Positions 33,735 through 43,727 of a stretch of DNA of 64,000 nucleotides are shown here, one piece after another. The translations under genes were made by a program, and so were the position numbers. Source of the DNA: Gongronella butleri (Eukaryota; Mucoromycota; Mucoromycetes; Mucorales; Cunninghamellaceae); assembly GCA_025201375.1 (NCBI GenBank), contig JAIWZP010000006.1:62001-126000 (forward strand), read 5' to 3'. How positions within the stretch are numbered: position 1 is the stretch's first letter; each line of letters begins with the position of its first letter. The notes under the pieces are model-generated. The model did no database searches. It had not been told where the DNA came from and saw nothing but the letters and a program-made list of their open reading frames with translations.

Positions 33735-34988
33735 ATGCGTCCCCATAAAAACTGCAACCTGACAAGAGGCGATCGGATAAAAGTGAAGCAACTGCTTCAA
33801 AGGGGTCTGCTGCCACGCGAGGTGGCCGCCCAGTGTGGTGTTTCAGCCGAGACTGTTCGCCGCGTCCAAAAACAGCCAGTGACTTTTGTGCCTTCCCGAG
33901 CACCTCCCGATGCTGAAACCGAGAAGCGAATGGTGCAAATGCTTCAAAATGGCGATTCTGCAAACAAAATCGGTCTTGAGCTTGGCGTGAGCTACAACAG
34001 GATCCGTGCGGCGCGCGAAACGCATAAAATTCCCATTCCACGGGCATATGCTGGGATTCCAATGCCAGACGAACAAAAACAAGCAATTAGACGCCTGCTC
34101 GAAGCCAACCACACCAACACGTACGCTGCAAAAGCACACAACGTCAGTCTTTACATGGTTGCAAAAATAAGAAAAGAATTCAACATTCCGGGTCTGCCAT
34201 GTCACCGACGCCTTGACGAAAGCACCCGTGAAGAAATCATCAAGCTTCTTTTGGCTGGCGCGCAATCGTCGACCGTGTTGAAGCAGTTTGGCATCTGCGG
34301 GGCGACATTGCACGAGATTCGCAAGCAAAATAACATCCCTGTCACCGGTCCAGGCAGACCAATCAGCGAAGCGCTGGGCAAAAAGATCACGCGCCTTCTT
34401 GAGCAAGGCTTGACCGACAATGAGGTCGTGCGCATCACGGGTGTCGTGAAATCAACTGTTGCCAGAAGAAGGAGATGGCGTTTTGGCGAGCGTCCAAGTC
34501 CATTTTACTCCGCAGCCAAGATTGAAAGGATCAAGCGACTCCTTGCTAAGGGTCTGTACCCTCGTATAGTGGCAGAAAAGGTCGGCATCAGCTGTTCGAG
34601 CTTGTATACGTTCATCAACAGACACAATCTAAAAGTCAATTATGCAGCTCCTAAAAAGGCCATATCGCGCGGTCCAGGTCCAGTGTACCCACCAGAAAAG
34701 GCTGGAATGATCAAAAAACTTCTTGCTGATGGTCTGTACCCGCGCAGAGTGGCAGAAAAGGTCGGCATCAGTTATGCGAGCATCTATGGATTCATCAAAA
34801 CGCGCAATTTACAAGACATCAACTGGGAGGGTTCTCGAGGGGCCAAGAAGTGCAGTCCTCAGCGCAAGCCACGTACAAGAAGGCTGGCGTCGCAAGTGAC
34901 GACGCGTGCGACAAACGCCCAAGATACGCAAAATTCATGCAATGGCATCACATTTTTGGACGAAATCCCCTTTGTCGTCCTGATTTGA
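33735..34988 (+). CDS. Multi-HTH protein, copy 3 (seven HTH modules)
   Basis: Intronless, 417 aa; start chosen by alignment with the other copies. Modules 1-6 match the family. After HTH6 (YSAAKIERIKRLLAKGLYPR) there is a further copy of that module (PVYPPEKAGMIKKLLADGLY) so that HTH6 occurs twice, adding 61 residues (183 bp). The second copy is closer to the YPPEK-type of copies 1, 2 and 5 than to its neighbour, which suggests unequal exchange between paralogs rather than simple local slippage. The basic tail and FLDEIPFVVLI end are kept. The module count is therefore evolvable in this locus. Confidence 0.85.
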   Translation: MRPHKNCNLTRGDRIKVKQLLQRGLLPREVAAQCGVSAETVRRVQKQPVTFVPSRAPPDAETEKRMVQMLQNGDSANKIGLELGVSYNRIRAARETHKIPIPRAYAGIPMPDEQKQAIRRLLEANHTNTYAAKAHNVSLYMVAKIRKEFNIPGLPCHRRLDESTREEIIKLLLAGAQSSTVLKQFGICGATLHEIRKQNNIPVTGPGRPISEALGKKITRLLEQGLTDNEVVRITGVVKSTVARRRRWRFGERPSPFYSAAKIERIKRLLAKGLYPRIVAEKVGISCSSLYTFINRHNLKVNYAAPKKAISRGPGPVYPPEKAGMIKKLLADGLYPRRVAEKVGISYASIYGFIKTRNLQDINWEGSRGAKKCSPQRKPRTRRLASQVTTRATNAQDTQNSCNGITFLDEIPFVVLI

Positions 34989-35259
34989 CACGGCGCTGTG
35001 TGCAATTGATTTGTTTTGTGCCCCTTTACATCGTCAATCGACTTGAGCAGCCATTCGACGTTGATTAGTGGCGTCAGGGGCGCAGCGATGACACTGCAAA
35101 AACAAAAAAATAAACAAAATCGCTTACATTCGTGACCTTTTACAGATTTTTACGCAGAAAAAGGTATCGACTTGCCGGGCTCCGAGGGCATTGACGCGTT
35201 TCAGGCAATTGAGATGAAGCGGTGATTTGATCGGTGTGAGAATTCCCGTCCCTGTCCAC

Positions 35260-35309
<50 letters not shown>

Positions 35310-35335
35310 TTATCTCTCTTTTTCTTTATTGAGCT
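34989..35335 (+). promoter_or_regulatory. Shared 3' flank and promoter, copy 3 to copy 4
   Basis: Blocks as in the other spacers: AATAAACAAAATCGCTTACATTCGTGACC, TTTTACAGATTTTTACGCAG and GGCATTGACGCGTTTCAGGC with ACGCGT at 35194-35199. A run of 44 T (35263-35306) is the longest in the array and lies shortly before the ATG at 35336. Confidence 0.6.
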
Positions 35336-36406
35336 ATGCGTCCGAATAAACACTGCAACCTCACAAGAGGCGATCGGATAAAAGTGAAGCAACTGCTCCA
35401 AAGGGGTCTACTGCCACGCGAGGTGGCCGCCCAGTGTGGTGTTACGGCCAACACTGTTCGCCGCGTCCAACAGCAGCCCGTGACTTTTGTGCCTCCCCGA
35501 GGGCCTCCCGACGCTGAAACCGAGAAGCGAATGGTGCAAATGCTTCGAAATGGCGATTCTGCGATAAAAATCGGTCTTGAGCTTGGCGTGGGCTACAAAA
35601 GGATCCGTGCGGCGCGCGAAACGTACAATATCCCCCTCCCACGGGCATATGCCGGGATTCCAATGCCAGACGAGCAAAAACAAGCAATTAGGCACCTGCT
35701 CGAAACCAACCACACCAACAGATACGCTGCAAAAGCACACAACGTCAGTCTTTACATGGTTGCAAAAATAAGAAAAGAATTCAATTTGCCTTTTCAACCA
35801 TATGCTCGACGCCTTGACGAAAGCACCAGGGAAGAAATCATCAAGCTTCTTTTGGCCGGCGCGCAATCGTCGACTGTGTTGAAGCAGTTTGGCATCTGTG
35901 GGGCGACATTGCACGAGATTCGCAAGCAAAACAACATCCCTGTCACCGGTCCAGGCAGACCAATCAGCGACGCGCTGGGCAAAAAGATCACGCGCCTTCT
36001 TGAGCAAGGTTTGACCGACAATGAGATTGTGCGCATCACGGGCGTCGTGAAAGAAACAGTTGCCAGAAGAAGAAGATGGCGTTTTGGTGAGCGTCCAAGT
36101 CCATTTTACTCCGCAGCCAAGATTGAAAGGATCAAGCGACTCCTTGCTGACGGTCTGTACCCTCGTGCAGTGGCAGAAAAGGTCGGCATCAGCTATTCCA
36201 GTATCTATGGATTCATCAAATCGCACAATCTAAAAGTCAACTGGGAGTCTCCTCAGTCGGCCAAGAAGCGCGGCCCTCAACGCAATCCATACAGGAAAAA
36301 GCTAGCGGATCAAGCAACGACGCGTGCGACAAACGCTCACGACACGCAAAAACCGCACAATGGCATCAATTTTTTGGATGCAATCCCCTTTGTCGTGCTG
36401 ATTTGA
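35336..36406 (+). CDS. Multi-HTH protein, copy 4 (six HTH modules)
   Basis: Intronless, 356 aa. It is closest to copy 3 in the first half (HTH1 LTRGDRIKVKQLLQRGLLPR; HTH1 recognition VTANTVRRVQQQP). HTH4 is nearly invariant (CGATLHEIRK variant shared with copy 3). HTH6 is the YSAAKIERIKRLLADGLYPR form, followed by a Gly/Lys-rich stretch shared with copy 5 (KKRGPQRNPYRKK). It ends FLDAIPFVVLI. Predicted DNA-binding protein without catalytic domain. Confidence 0.85.
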   Translation: MRPNKHCNLTRGDRIKVKQLLQRGLLPREVAAQCGVTANTVRRVQQQPVTFVPPRGPPDAETEKRMVQMLRNGDSAIKIGLELGVGYKRIRAARETYNIPLPRAYAGIPMPDEQKQAIRHLLETNHTNRYAAKAHNVSLYMVAKIRKEFNLPFQPYARRLDESTREEIIKLLLAGAQSSTVLKQFGICGATLHEIRKQNNIPVTGPGRPISDALGKKITRLLEQGLTDNEIVRITGVVKETVARRRRWRFGERPSPFYSAAKIERIKRLLADGLYPRAVAEKVGISYSSIYGFIKSHNLKVNWESPQSAKKRGPQRNPYRKKLADQATTRATNAHDTQKPHNGINFLDAIPFVVLI

Positions 36407-36753
36407 CACGGCGCTGCGAGTAATTGATTTATTTTGTGCCCCATTGCATCATCATCCATCGAGTTGAGCAGCTATTCAATGTTTGCATGGTGCACCAGGG
36501 ACGCGGTATTGGGCTTGCTATAAGCAAAAAAAAAGAAATGAATAAAATAAAATCGCCTACTGTATATCCGTGAATTTTTACAGATTTTTACCCAGAGAAA
36601 GGGCGTCTCGTCGGACTCGAATGGCATTGACGCGTTCAGGCTGCTGAGATGAAGCGGCGATCGGCGTACCAATCGCGGATTACGCCCCCGCCCCTCTTTT
36701 TTTTTTTTTGTTTTTTTTCTCCCTTTCTTTTTCTTTGGTATCGCCAACTCGCT
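36407..36753 (+). promoter_or_regulatory. Shared 3' flank and promoter, copy 4 to copy 5
   Basis: As in the other spacers: AATAAAATAAAATCGCC, then the ATTGACGCGTTCAGG block with ACGCGT at 36630-36635, then a CT tract to the ATG at 36754. This spacer differs by TACTGTA (36558-36564) where the other spacers have only TA, the form expected of a transposon excision scar. Confidence 0.6.
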
Positions 36754-37824
36754 ATGCGTCCCAATAAACATTGCAACTTCACACCGGGCGATCGGAAAAA
36801 GGTGAAGCAGCTTCTCGAAAGTGGTATGCTGCCACGCGAGGTGGCCGCCCAATGTGGTGCTACTGTCAGCACAATTTACCGCGTCCAAAAGCAGCCCCTG
36901 ACTTTTGTGTCTTCCCGAGCGCCTCCCGACGCTGAAACTGAGAAGCGAATGGTGCAAATGCTTCAAAATGGCGAATCCGGGTCCAAAGTTAGCCTTGAGC
37001 TTGGCGTGAGCCTCAACAGAATCCGGGCGGCGCGCGAAACGTACAAAATCCCCATCCCAGAGGCATTTAATTGCCCTCCCGTGACGGAGCAGCAAAAACA
37101 AGAAATTAAGCGCCTGCTCGAAACCAACCACACCAACACGTACGCCGCGAAAGCATGCAACGTCAGTCTCCAAGTTGTTGCCAAGATAAGAAAAGAAAAC
37201 AACATTCCAGGCCAGCCATGTTCCAGACGCCTTGATGAAAGCACCAAGGAAGAAATTATCAAGCTTCTTTTAACCCGCACGCCGTCGTCGACCATCATGA
37301 AGCAATTTGGCATCTGCGCGGCAACATTGCACGAGATTCGCAAGCAAAACAACATCCCCGTCACTGGTCCAGGCAGACCAATCAGCGACGAAATGGGCAA
37401 AGCGATCACGCGACTCCTTGAGCAAGGCAAAACCATCAGGGAAATCGTGGCAATCACGGGTGTCACAGACGCAACAGTAACCAGAAGAAGGCGATGGCGG
37501 TTTGGCGATCCTCCTAGCAAGTTTTATCCACCAGACAAGGTTGAAAAAATCAAACGACTCCTTGCTGACGGTTTGTACCCTCGTGCAGTGGCAGAAAAGG
37601 TCGGCATCAGTTATTCCGGCATCTATGGATTCATCAAATCGCACAATCTAAAAGTCAACTGGGAGTCTCCTCTGGCGGCCAAGAAGCGCGGCCCTCAACG
37701 CAATCCATACAGGAAAAAGCTAGCGGCGCAAGAAACGACGCGTGCGACAAACGCTCACGACACGCAAAAATCGCACAACGACATCAATTTTTTGGATGCA
37801 ATCCCCTTTGTCGTGCTGATTTGA
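36754..37824 (+). CDS. Multi-HTH protein, copy 5 (six HTH modules)
   Basis: Intronless, 356 aa; ATG 36754 aligns with the other copies, and the in-frame extension upstream is Phe-rich translation of the T tract. HTH1 is distinct (LESGMLPREVAAQCGATVST), HTH2 is EAFNCPPV-linked like copy 1 in its linker, and HTH4 has the variant TPSSTIMKQFGICAATLHEI. HTH5 matches copy 1 more closely (EQGKTIREIVAITGV) than copies 2-4, suggesting exchange of segments between array ends. It ends FLDAIPFVVLI. Predicted DNA-binding protein, last of the array. Confidence 0.85.
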   Translation: MRPNKHCNFTPGDRKKVKQLLESGMLPREVAAQCGATVSTIYRVQKQPLTFVSSRAPPDAETEKRMVQMLQNGESGSKVSLELGVSLNRIRAARETYKIPIPEAFNCPPVTEQQKQEIKRLLETNHTNTYAAKACNVSLQVVAKIRKENNIPGQPCSRRLDESTKEEIIKLLLTRTPSSTIMKQFGICAATLHEIRKQNNIPVTGPGRPISDEMGKAITRLLEQGKTIREIVAITGVTDATVTRRRRWRFGDPPSKFYPPDKVEKIKRLLADGLYPRAVAEKVGISYSGIYGFIKSHNLKVNWESPLAAKKRGPQRNPYRKKLAAQETTRATNAHDTQKSHNDINFLDAIPFVVLI

Positions 37825-38391
37825 CACGGCGCTGCGAGCAATTGGTATTTATTTTGTGCCCCGTTGCATCATCATCCATCGACTTGAGCAGCCATTCAAG
37901 GTTTATTTGTTTGGTGCGCCAGGAACGCTATGATACATTGGCTTGCTACTGTAGAAGCAAAAAAAAATATATATATATCATACTGTAAATAAAATTGCGT
38001 ATATCCGTGGCTTTTATTTCAAGAGCCAGTGCTGAATTTGTGAAAATAACGGCGTTTGGATTCATCTGGGCAACGGTCTAATAAACCTCAAGTCTTTAAT
38101 GATTTGCAGTGTTGTAAAGAGGCGTATGGAAACAGCCTACAGTATCATAATGAAAAGTTTTGCATGAACCCAATCATGGCTTTATGGTGTTGACTGAAAA
38201 TCAAGCATGTAAAATGGTCAGTGTCAGGCACGTTTTTTTTTTCTTTTTGGCAGCCGTCAAACGGCCCCACGTTGCTCAGATTTGAGTCCCCGCTCGCACT
38301 GCATGGAAATGCTGAAAAGGCGGTGCCTTTAATTTCTCGTTTCTTCGTTGCTTCCGCTCTTTTTCATCTTCATTTTACCTTTTTCATTGCA
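37825..38391. other. End of the HTH array and promoter of the golgin gene
   Basis: 37825-38015 is the array 3' flank with TACTGTA insertions at 37947-37953 and 37981-37987 relative to other spacers. 38028-38115 is dispersed repeat E, copy 2. TACAGTA occurs at 38138-38144. From about 38337 the DNA is pyrimidine-rich up to the golgin ATG. Confidence 0.6.
38028..38115 (+). repeat. Dispersed repeat E, copy 2
   Basis: Matches 8876-8970 (AATTTGTGAAAATAACGGC, GGATTCAT, TTTGCAG). It starts directly after the HTH array flank. Confidence 0.65.
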
Positions 38392-41300
38392 ATGGAGGCT
38401 GACGCTATGGCTGATAGCGCGCGCCAAGCCAAGCTGTTGGCGGCACGCAAGAAGGTAAAGCGGTTGCAGACGCGATGGTGCTTGAGCGCTGGCTCATCAT
38501 GCCCTGTTTTTTTTTTTGATGCGTCATTAGCTGAAAAAGTTCCAAAGCAAGCGACACGACCACCAGGTTGTTCCTGGGCATGTGGATCACGCGCCGCCGT
38601 CCAGTGTCAATGGCGAATCGGCGAGCAGCACATTGACGAGCCCGGCACAAAGGTAAGACGCGAAAAAAAAGACACGAAACGATGGGCATTGGGCGCATAC
38701 TTACGTTTTTTTTGTCATGTTTGCATCGTTGTCAGTGTGCATTCGTTCCCGCCACCTTCGCCATTGGTGCTCCCTGCGTCGCACTCGCGTCCGGCAGCTC
38801 CACCAACAGTCGCCGCAGCCACAGCCGTGTTGTCGCCGCCTATGGTGCCTGTTGGGTCTCAGACGTATGTGGCGTCGCCACCGGCGCCCTTTGCTCCGCC
38901 ACGCTCGATGGTGTCGCCGCCTGCGCCGCCGCATCATAGCATGGCTACGCCGTCAGCACCCCCACAGCACACCATGTCGCCACAAATGCCACAAATGCCT
39001 CAAAAAGCCGAATCGCCTGCAACGCTCCCAGCGGACGCACCTCCGTCCGCGCCACCGCGCAACGCGTTGCCTCCCTCGGCATTCCCGCGCAACCCCATGT
39101 CCCCGCGATCGGCGCATCGTCATGTCTCCATGTCACCGCCCACACAAAGACATGCGCCGCCCATGTCACCCTCGGCGCCTCCACGCAATGCGGCCATCGT
39201 GTCGCCCTCGGCACCGCCAATGGTCGCGTCACCGCCTGCGCAGCCGCGATACGCGGTCCCCACCATGTTTGCCCAAACGTACGCGACAAATCGCAAAAAA
39301 TATACAAAAAAGCGCGTTTTTTCCAAGATCTCACGTTTTATTTGATGTTGTAGACAAGACAATGGTGCGCCGTCGTCGCCGCCACCACCATCGTCGTCGT
39401 TGTACTCGACATTTGGTGCAGCATCGATTGACGGACGACTGCATTTGCATGAACCCACTGCGCTAGAGCAGCCGCCTTCTATGTTTTCTCCAATGTAGGA
39501 CAAAAATAATACGGATCAGACCTCCCCGCACTTCGACACATTACTTACTTTTTTTCCCATTTTGCTTTGTTGTAGCCAAGAGGCATTGGTGCCCGAGCAG
39601 CCACGTTCTGTGCTTGAAGCCTTTGGTATGGGGTCGCAAGATGCCGTACACGACCATGCACCTACGCAGGCTCAACAACAGGAGCCGCGCGACAAGCCAC
39701 CAGCACACATTGAGCATGTCTCCTCGCCTGAACAACCTACACCACTTGAACAACATGCAAAAAAGGCGCAGGCAGATGCACCTCATCAGCAACAAGAATT
39801 GTTGGACATGAAGCAGCAGCTGGATGCGGCGGTCAAGGCCAGCCAGCAGCTTCAGGCGGCCAACGAGGCGTTGCAATTGCGCCTGGAAAGCATGCAGCAG
39901 GCGGAAAAGGCAATGCAGGAGAAATTGATCGCGGCCGAGACGCAAAATGCGGAAATTGCGGCCTCTGCGCAATCGTCGCATGAGCAGGCGTTGGAAGCGC
40001 TGCGTCTGCAGTGTGCGTCGGACAAGGAGCAATTGGCTATGTTGCAGAGCACCAACGACGAGTACCAGGAGGAGATGTCGCGACTGATTGACTCTGTGAG
40101 CGAGATGGAGGAGGCACAGGCGCGAATGCAGGCGGACATTTATACCAAGGACAGGCACATCCACACGTTGTCGCAGCAGTCTGGCCAGCAGGAAGAACTG
40201 GTGCGTCTGATTGACGAACAGCGCACACTCAAGCAGCAGCACGACCGATTGCTCGACGACCACCACGAATTGGAGCGTGCACACTCGCGCATCACCGACG
40301 CCCTGGACAAAAACACCGCGCAAATAGCCGATTTACAAAATCAAGGCCGTGACAATGAACAGACGATTCAGACGCTACGCGACACGATCGACGACAAGAC
40401 GAATGCATTGTCGTCATTGCAACAAGCGCTTGCCGCCAAGGAAAACGACGCGCAAGAGCTCAAGGCCGCGGCCGACGCCGCCACGCAATTGCTGGCGGAG
40501 AAAGAGGTGGAAATCGAGGCGCTGCAAGCCAAGGAAGTTGAATGGACGACGTTGAAAGCAGCGATCAAGGCCAAGGAGACTGAAATCGACGATTTGCGTG
40601 CATCTTCTGAAGCCAATGTCGCGCAAGCGTCTGCACAGATGCAGGCCAAGACGGATGAGGTGGTGGCACTGCAGGCGACGCTGGATGCCAAGGACCGCGA
40701 GATGGATGCGCTGCAACAGGCATTGGATGCCAAGGTTCAGGCGTCGCAAGGCGAATTGGACGCGGCGGCCGACAATCACGCGCGTGCCCAAGAAGAATGG
40801 CGTGCGACGATCGACAAACACATCCACGAGAGGCAGCTGCTCGAAGCAGCGCTTGCCGCGGCCAAGAATGACGGGTCGATGCAACAGGACGCGCTTTTGG
40901 CGCGCGTGGATGCTCTTCAGAAAGAGGTGGACGCGTCCCGCGTGTCGCGTGACGAGCGCCAACGCGCCTGGGACACACTTGAGCAACAGCACCGCGATGT
41001 GGCCCAGCAACATCAAGCATTGATGGAGACAAATCGTGATTTGACGCAGCAGTATCAAGTGTTGACGCAACAATACCAAGCATTGACCCAGGAAAACCAG
41101 ACCTTGACGGAGCAAAACGAGCAACTCAAGCAGCAGCACGATCAGGCGCATGCCGTGTCACGTGATCGGACATCGACAGAGCTTGAAGCGCTGAACGGGA
41201 CGATCCAGCGTCTGGAGCAAGAGCGGACGAACCTGCAGACGCAGTTAATTGACAAGAACACGCAGCTGGACCGCGCGCTGGACGATTTGGGCCATCTGGA

Positions 41301-42843
41301 GCAGCAGTACACGGCGATCCAGGCGACACTACGCGACAAGGACGCCGTTTACGCCGATCTGCTTGCGTCCAAGGACCACATCGAGCACCAATTGCTCGCG
41401 CACACCGACAGGGACGCCGCCGTCAACACACGCATCCACCAACTCACCGATCGCGTCTCACATGCCGCCAATCGCCTGGCCGCCATGGAAGAAAAGACGG
41501 ACCGTATTGCCAAACACGTTTCTGGTGTGTCCGTTCACAAAGACCAGCAAGCCCAGGATTGGAAGCTCAAGCGGCGGCAACTGGCAGCGGAGTTGGAAAT
41601 GGCACGCGACGCGTCAGTATCTGCGCAGCTTGAATTTGAAGCGCAGCTCGCGAGCAAACAAGACGAAATCGATGAAAAGCAGGAATTGGTCGAGCTCCTG
41701 GAAGAGGCGCGTGCCAGTCTGCTTGCCGAGGTGTCGACGCTCAAGACACGCGTGCAAGAAATGGGTGCACAACCGCGCGAGCAAGACCATCTCGCGGCAG
41801 CCAACTCACAAAAAGGGTCTCCGCAAGGTAGCGATTTCTCGCAACAACAAGATGAGCTCATTGCGGCACTGAGGCAGCAGTGCGATCAACTGCAGCACAC
41901 GGTGGACGAGCTAAAGCAAGACAAAGAGGCCGCTGAGGCGCATTCGGACGAAGTGCGGCACGAGTGGCTGGCGGAGCAGACGCGTGCCACGGCGCTGACC
42001 GAGGACCTGAGCCAATTGCAACGCCAGATGCAGCAGCAGGTCGGTATCAGCCAGCGACTCCAAAAGAGCCTGGACGAGACCAAGCAATTGCTTGCGAATC
42101 GCGACCAAAACGCCGAAGCGCTCCAATGGCAAGTCTCCGACATGGAAACCAGTGCCCAGCAGCAAGTCGAGGACCTGACGGCTCAATTGCATCAATTGAA
42201 CGAGCAATTGGACGACAAGACGCGGCAAATTGACAAGCTGATGCGAGCCAATCAGGATGGCGGCGTCCATTCCTCTTTGAATAATCAAAACAACGACGAG
42301 GAAGAGAAAACCGCGCTAAAGAACGAGAACCGCGAGCTGCAGATGCGGCTGGACCGGCAATTCGACGCGTTCAACACGATCCGCAGCGAGCTGACCACGG
42401 TGCGCGACCGACAGCTGGCCGCCGAGGAGCGGCTTGTCAAGGAAAAGGAAGAGCTTGAGGCAGAGAACGCGCGCATCATGTCCATGCTCGAACGCGTGCG
42501 CCAAGAGTACCAGGACCATCTCGCGCAGGTCTGGCAGCAGCACGACGCCATGCGCGAACATCACGAGTCCGACCTGTCCCTCGGCCGCTCCGCTCTCGAC
42601 TCGGCCCAAGTCAAACTCATGCAAAACGGCCTTAGTCCCGTCAGCGAAAATGGATTTGAATGGGCAAACACCGAAGACGAAGACGAAGACGAAGACGACC
42701 AACAACAACAACCCAATCATAATCACATCCACGCAAAGAGTCCACATGTCGGCCGCCTCCCGCCACTGCAAAAACCCGATTTCAGTGAATTTGCACAGGC
42801 ACCACGATGCAGCGGCTGCCTCAGTGAAGTCATAGATGTGTAA
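38392..42843 (+). CDS. Golgin-like coiled-coil protein (GM130-type ends)
   Basis: Exons 38392-38454, 38531-38652, 38736-39278, 39354-39494 and 39576-42843 give 1378 aa. Splicing joins the N-terminus to read ...AKLLAARKK|LKKFQSKR, the short Lys-rich motif found at the N-terminus of GM130-type golgins. Then come ~250 residues of Pro/Ser-rich repeats (SPPAPP, SPSAPP) and, from about residue 350 to 1290, an almost unbroken coiled coil rich in Gln, Glu, Ala and Lys. Family role: vesicle tethering at the Golgi. The protein ends CSGCLSEVIDV; a hydrophobic C-terminus of this kind could dock a GRASP PDZ domain, as GM130 does. No GRIP or transmembrane segment is visible. Another long coiled-coil protein (for example a centrosomal one) is possible, but the N-terminal motif favours a golgin. 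Confidence 0.65.
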
Positions 42844-43076
42844 AATCCCCAAGTTAGAAATGCAGATTCTTTTTTTTTTTTTTTCATTTTCCAGCGTCTT
42901 GGATGTTGGGGCGCCCTTTTTTTTTCGAGAGAGAGAGAGAGTTTGAAAGCATCCGACCTCCCCATTCCTGGTACTTGATCATGCCATGGTGAGACAAATG
43001 GAGGGACTTTCTGCGAGGAGAGGGATTTCCCCCCCCCTCAGTCAAGAATGTAAATCGGCCAGCATTCTTTGGCACT

Positions 43077-43113
<37 letters not shown>

Positions 43114-43334
43114 TAAATGACATGTGTGTGGAGCGGTCCAACAAGGTGGAAAATTAATTTCCGTGGCTTACCCCTGGATGAACTTGAGTGATCCAAGCAG
43201 CCGGAGACAACGCGTCGACGCGCGCATACCCTATAAATCAGGCAAAAAAAAAATTGGCCATTATCATATATTGCGTGCGGCCCACATATATCCCTTTCTT
43301 CTTCTTTTTCTTTCTGTTGTCCCCCTAATTGATC
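42844..43334. other. Intergenic with 35-T run
   Basis: Holds a GA repeat (42926-42941), a run of 35 T (43078-43112) and a CT tract (43290-43325) before the next start codon. Nothing else is recognised. Confidence 0.5.
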
Positions 43335-43727
43335 ATGCGTCCCTCTCTTTTGACCTTTCTTTTGATTTTCACACTGGTGATTGTCCTTGTCCAAGCCAAG
43401 GAAGGCAAGGGCAAGAAGAAGCTCCATGATGGCAAGCACAAGAACAAGCACGAGAAGCACGACGATGATGACGGAGACGATGATGATGATAAGCATGATA
43501 AGAATGATAAGGATGGCGGTGATGGCGAACATTGCTGCTGCACAGAGGCAAGTCATCATCAAAAAAAAAAAAAGATACAAAAAATACAGCTAACACTTGT
43601 TTTTGGTGTGGGCCGTGTAATATAGGACGCCGAGGACAAGATTGACGAGCGATTTGAGCAAATGATGTTGATTGCAGAGGCCAAGATCAAAAAGGCGATC
43701 GAAGGTCATACATCAACTTCATCTTAA
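43335..43727 (+). CDS. Small secreted Asp/Lys/His-rich protein
   Basis: Exons 43335-43547 and 43626-43727 give 104 aa. The start is a clear signal peptide (MRPSLLTFLLIFTLVIVLVQ, probable cleavage after the following Ala). The mature part is extremely polar: Gly/Lys tract, then mixed His/Lys/Asp runs, a CCC triplet, and an amphipathic Glu/Lys/Ile helix at the end. The intron has a GC donor (GAG|GCAAGT) and TATAG acceptor; the only GT option one codon later leads to a stop. AATAAA at 43734-43739. Metal or nucleic-acid binding would suit the composition, but no family is recognised. It could be an effector-like or cell-wall protein; that is inference. Confidence 0.6.

Noticed and set aside
30972..37824. 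Reading the HTH array as ordinary Tc1 transposons
   Set aside because: No DDE/D catalytic region, no terminal inverted repeats around the units, and the five copies are in direct tandem with shared promoters.
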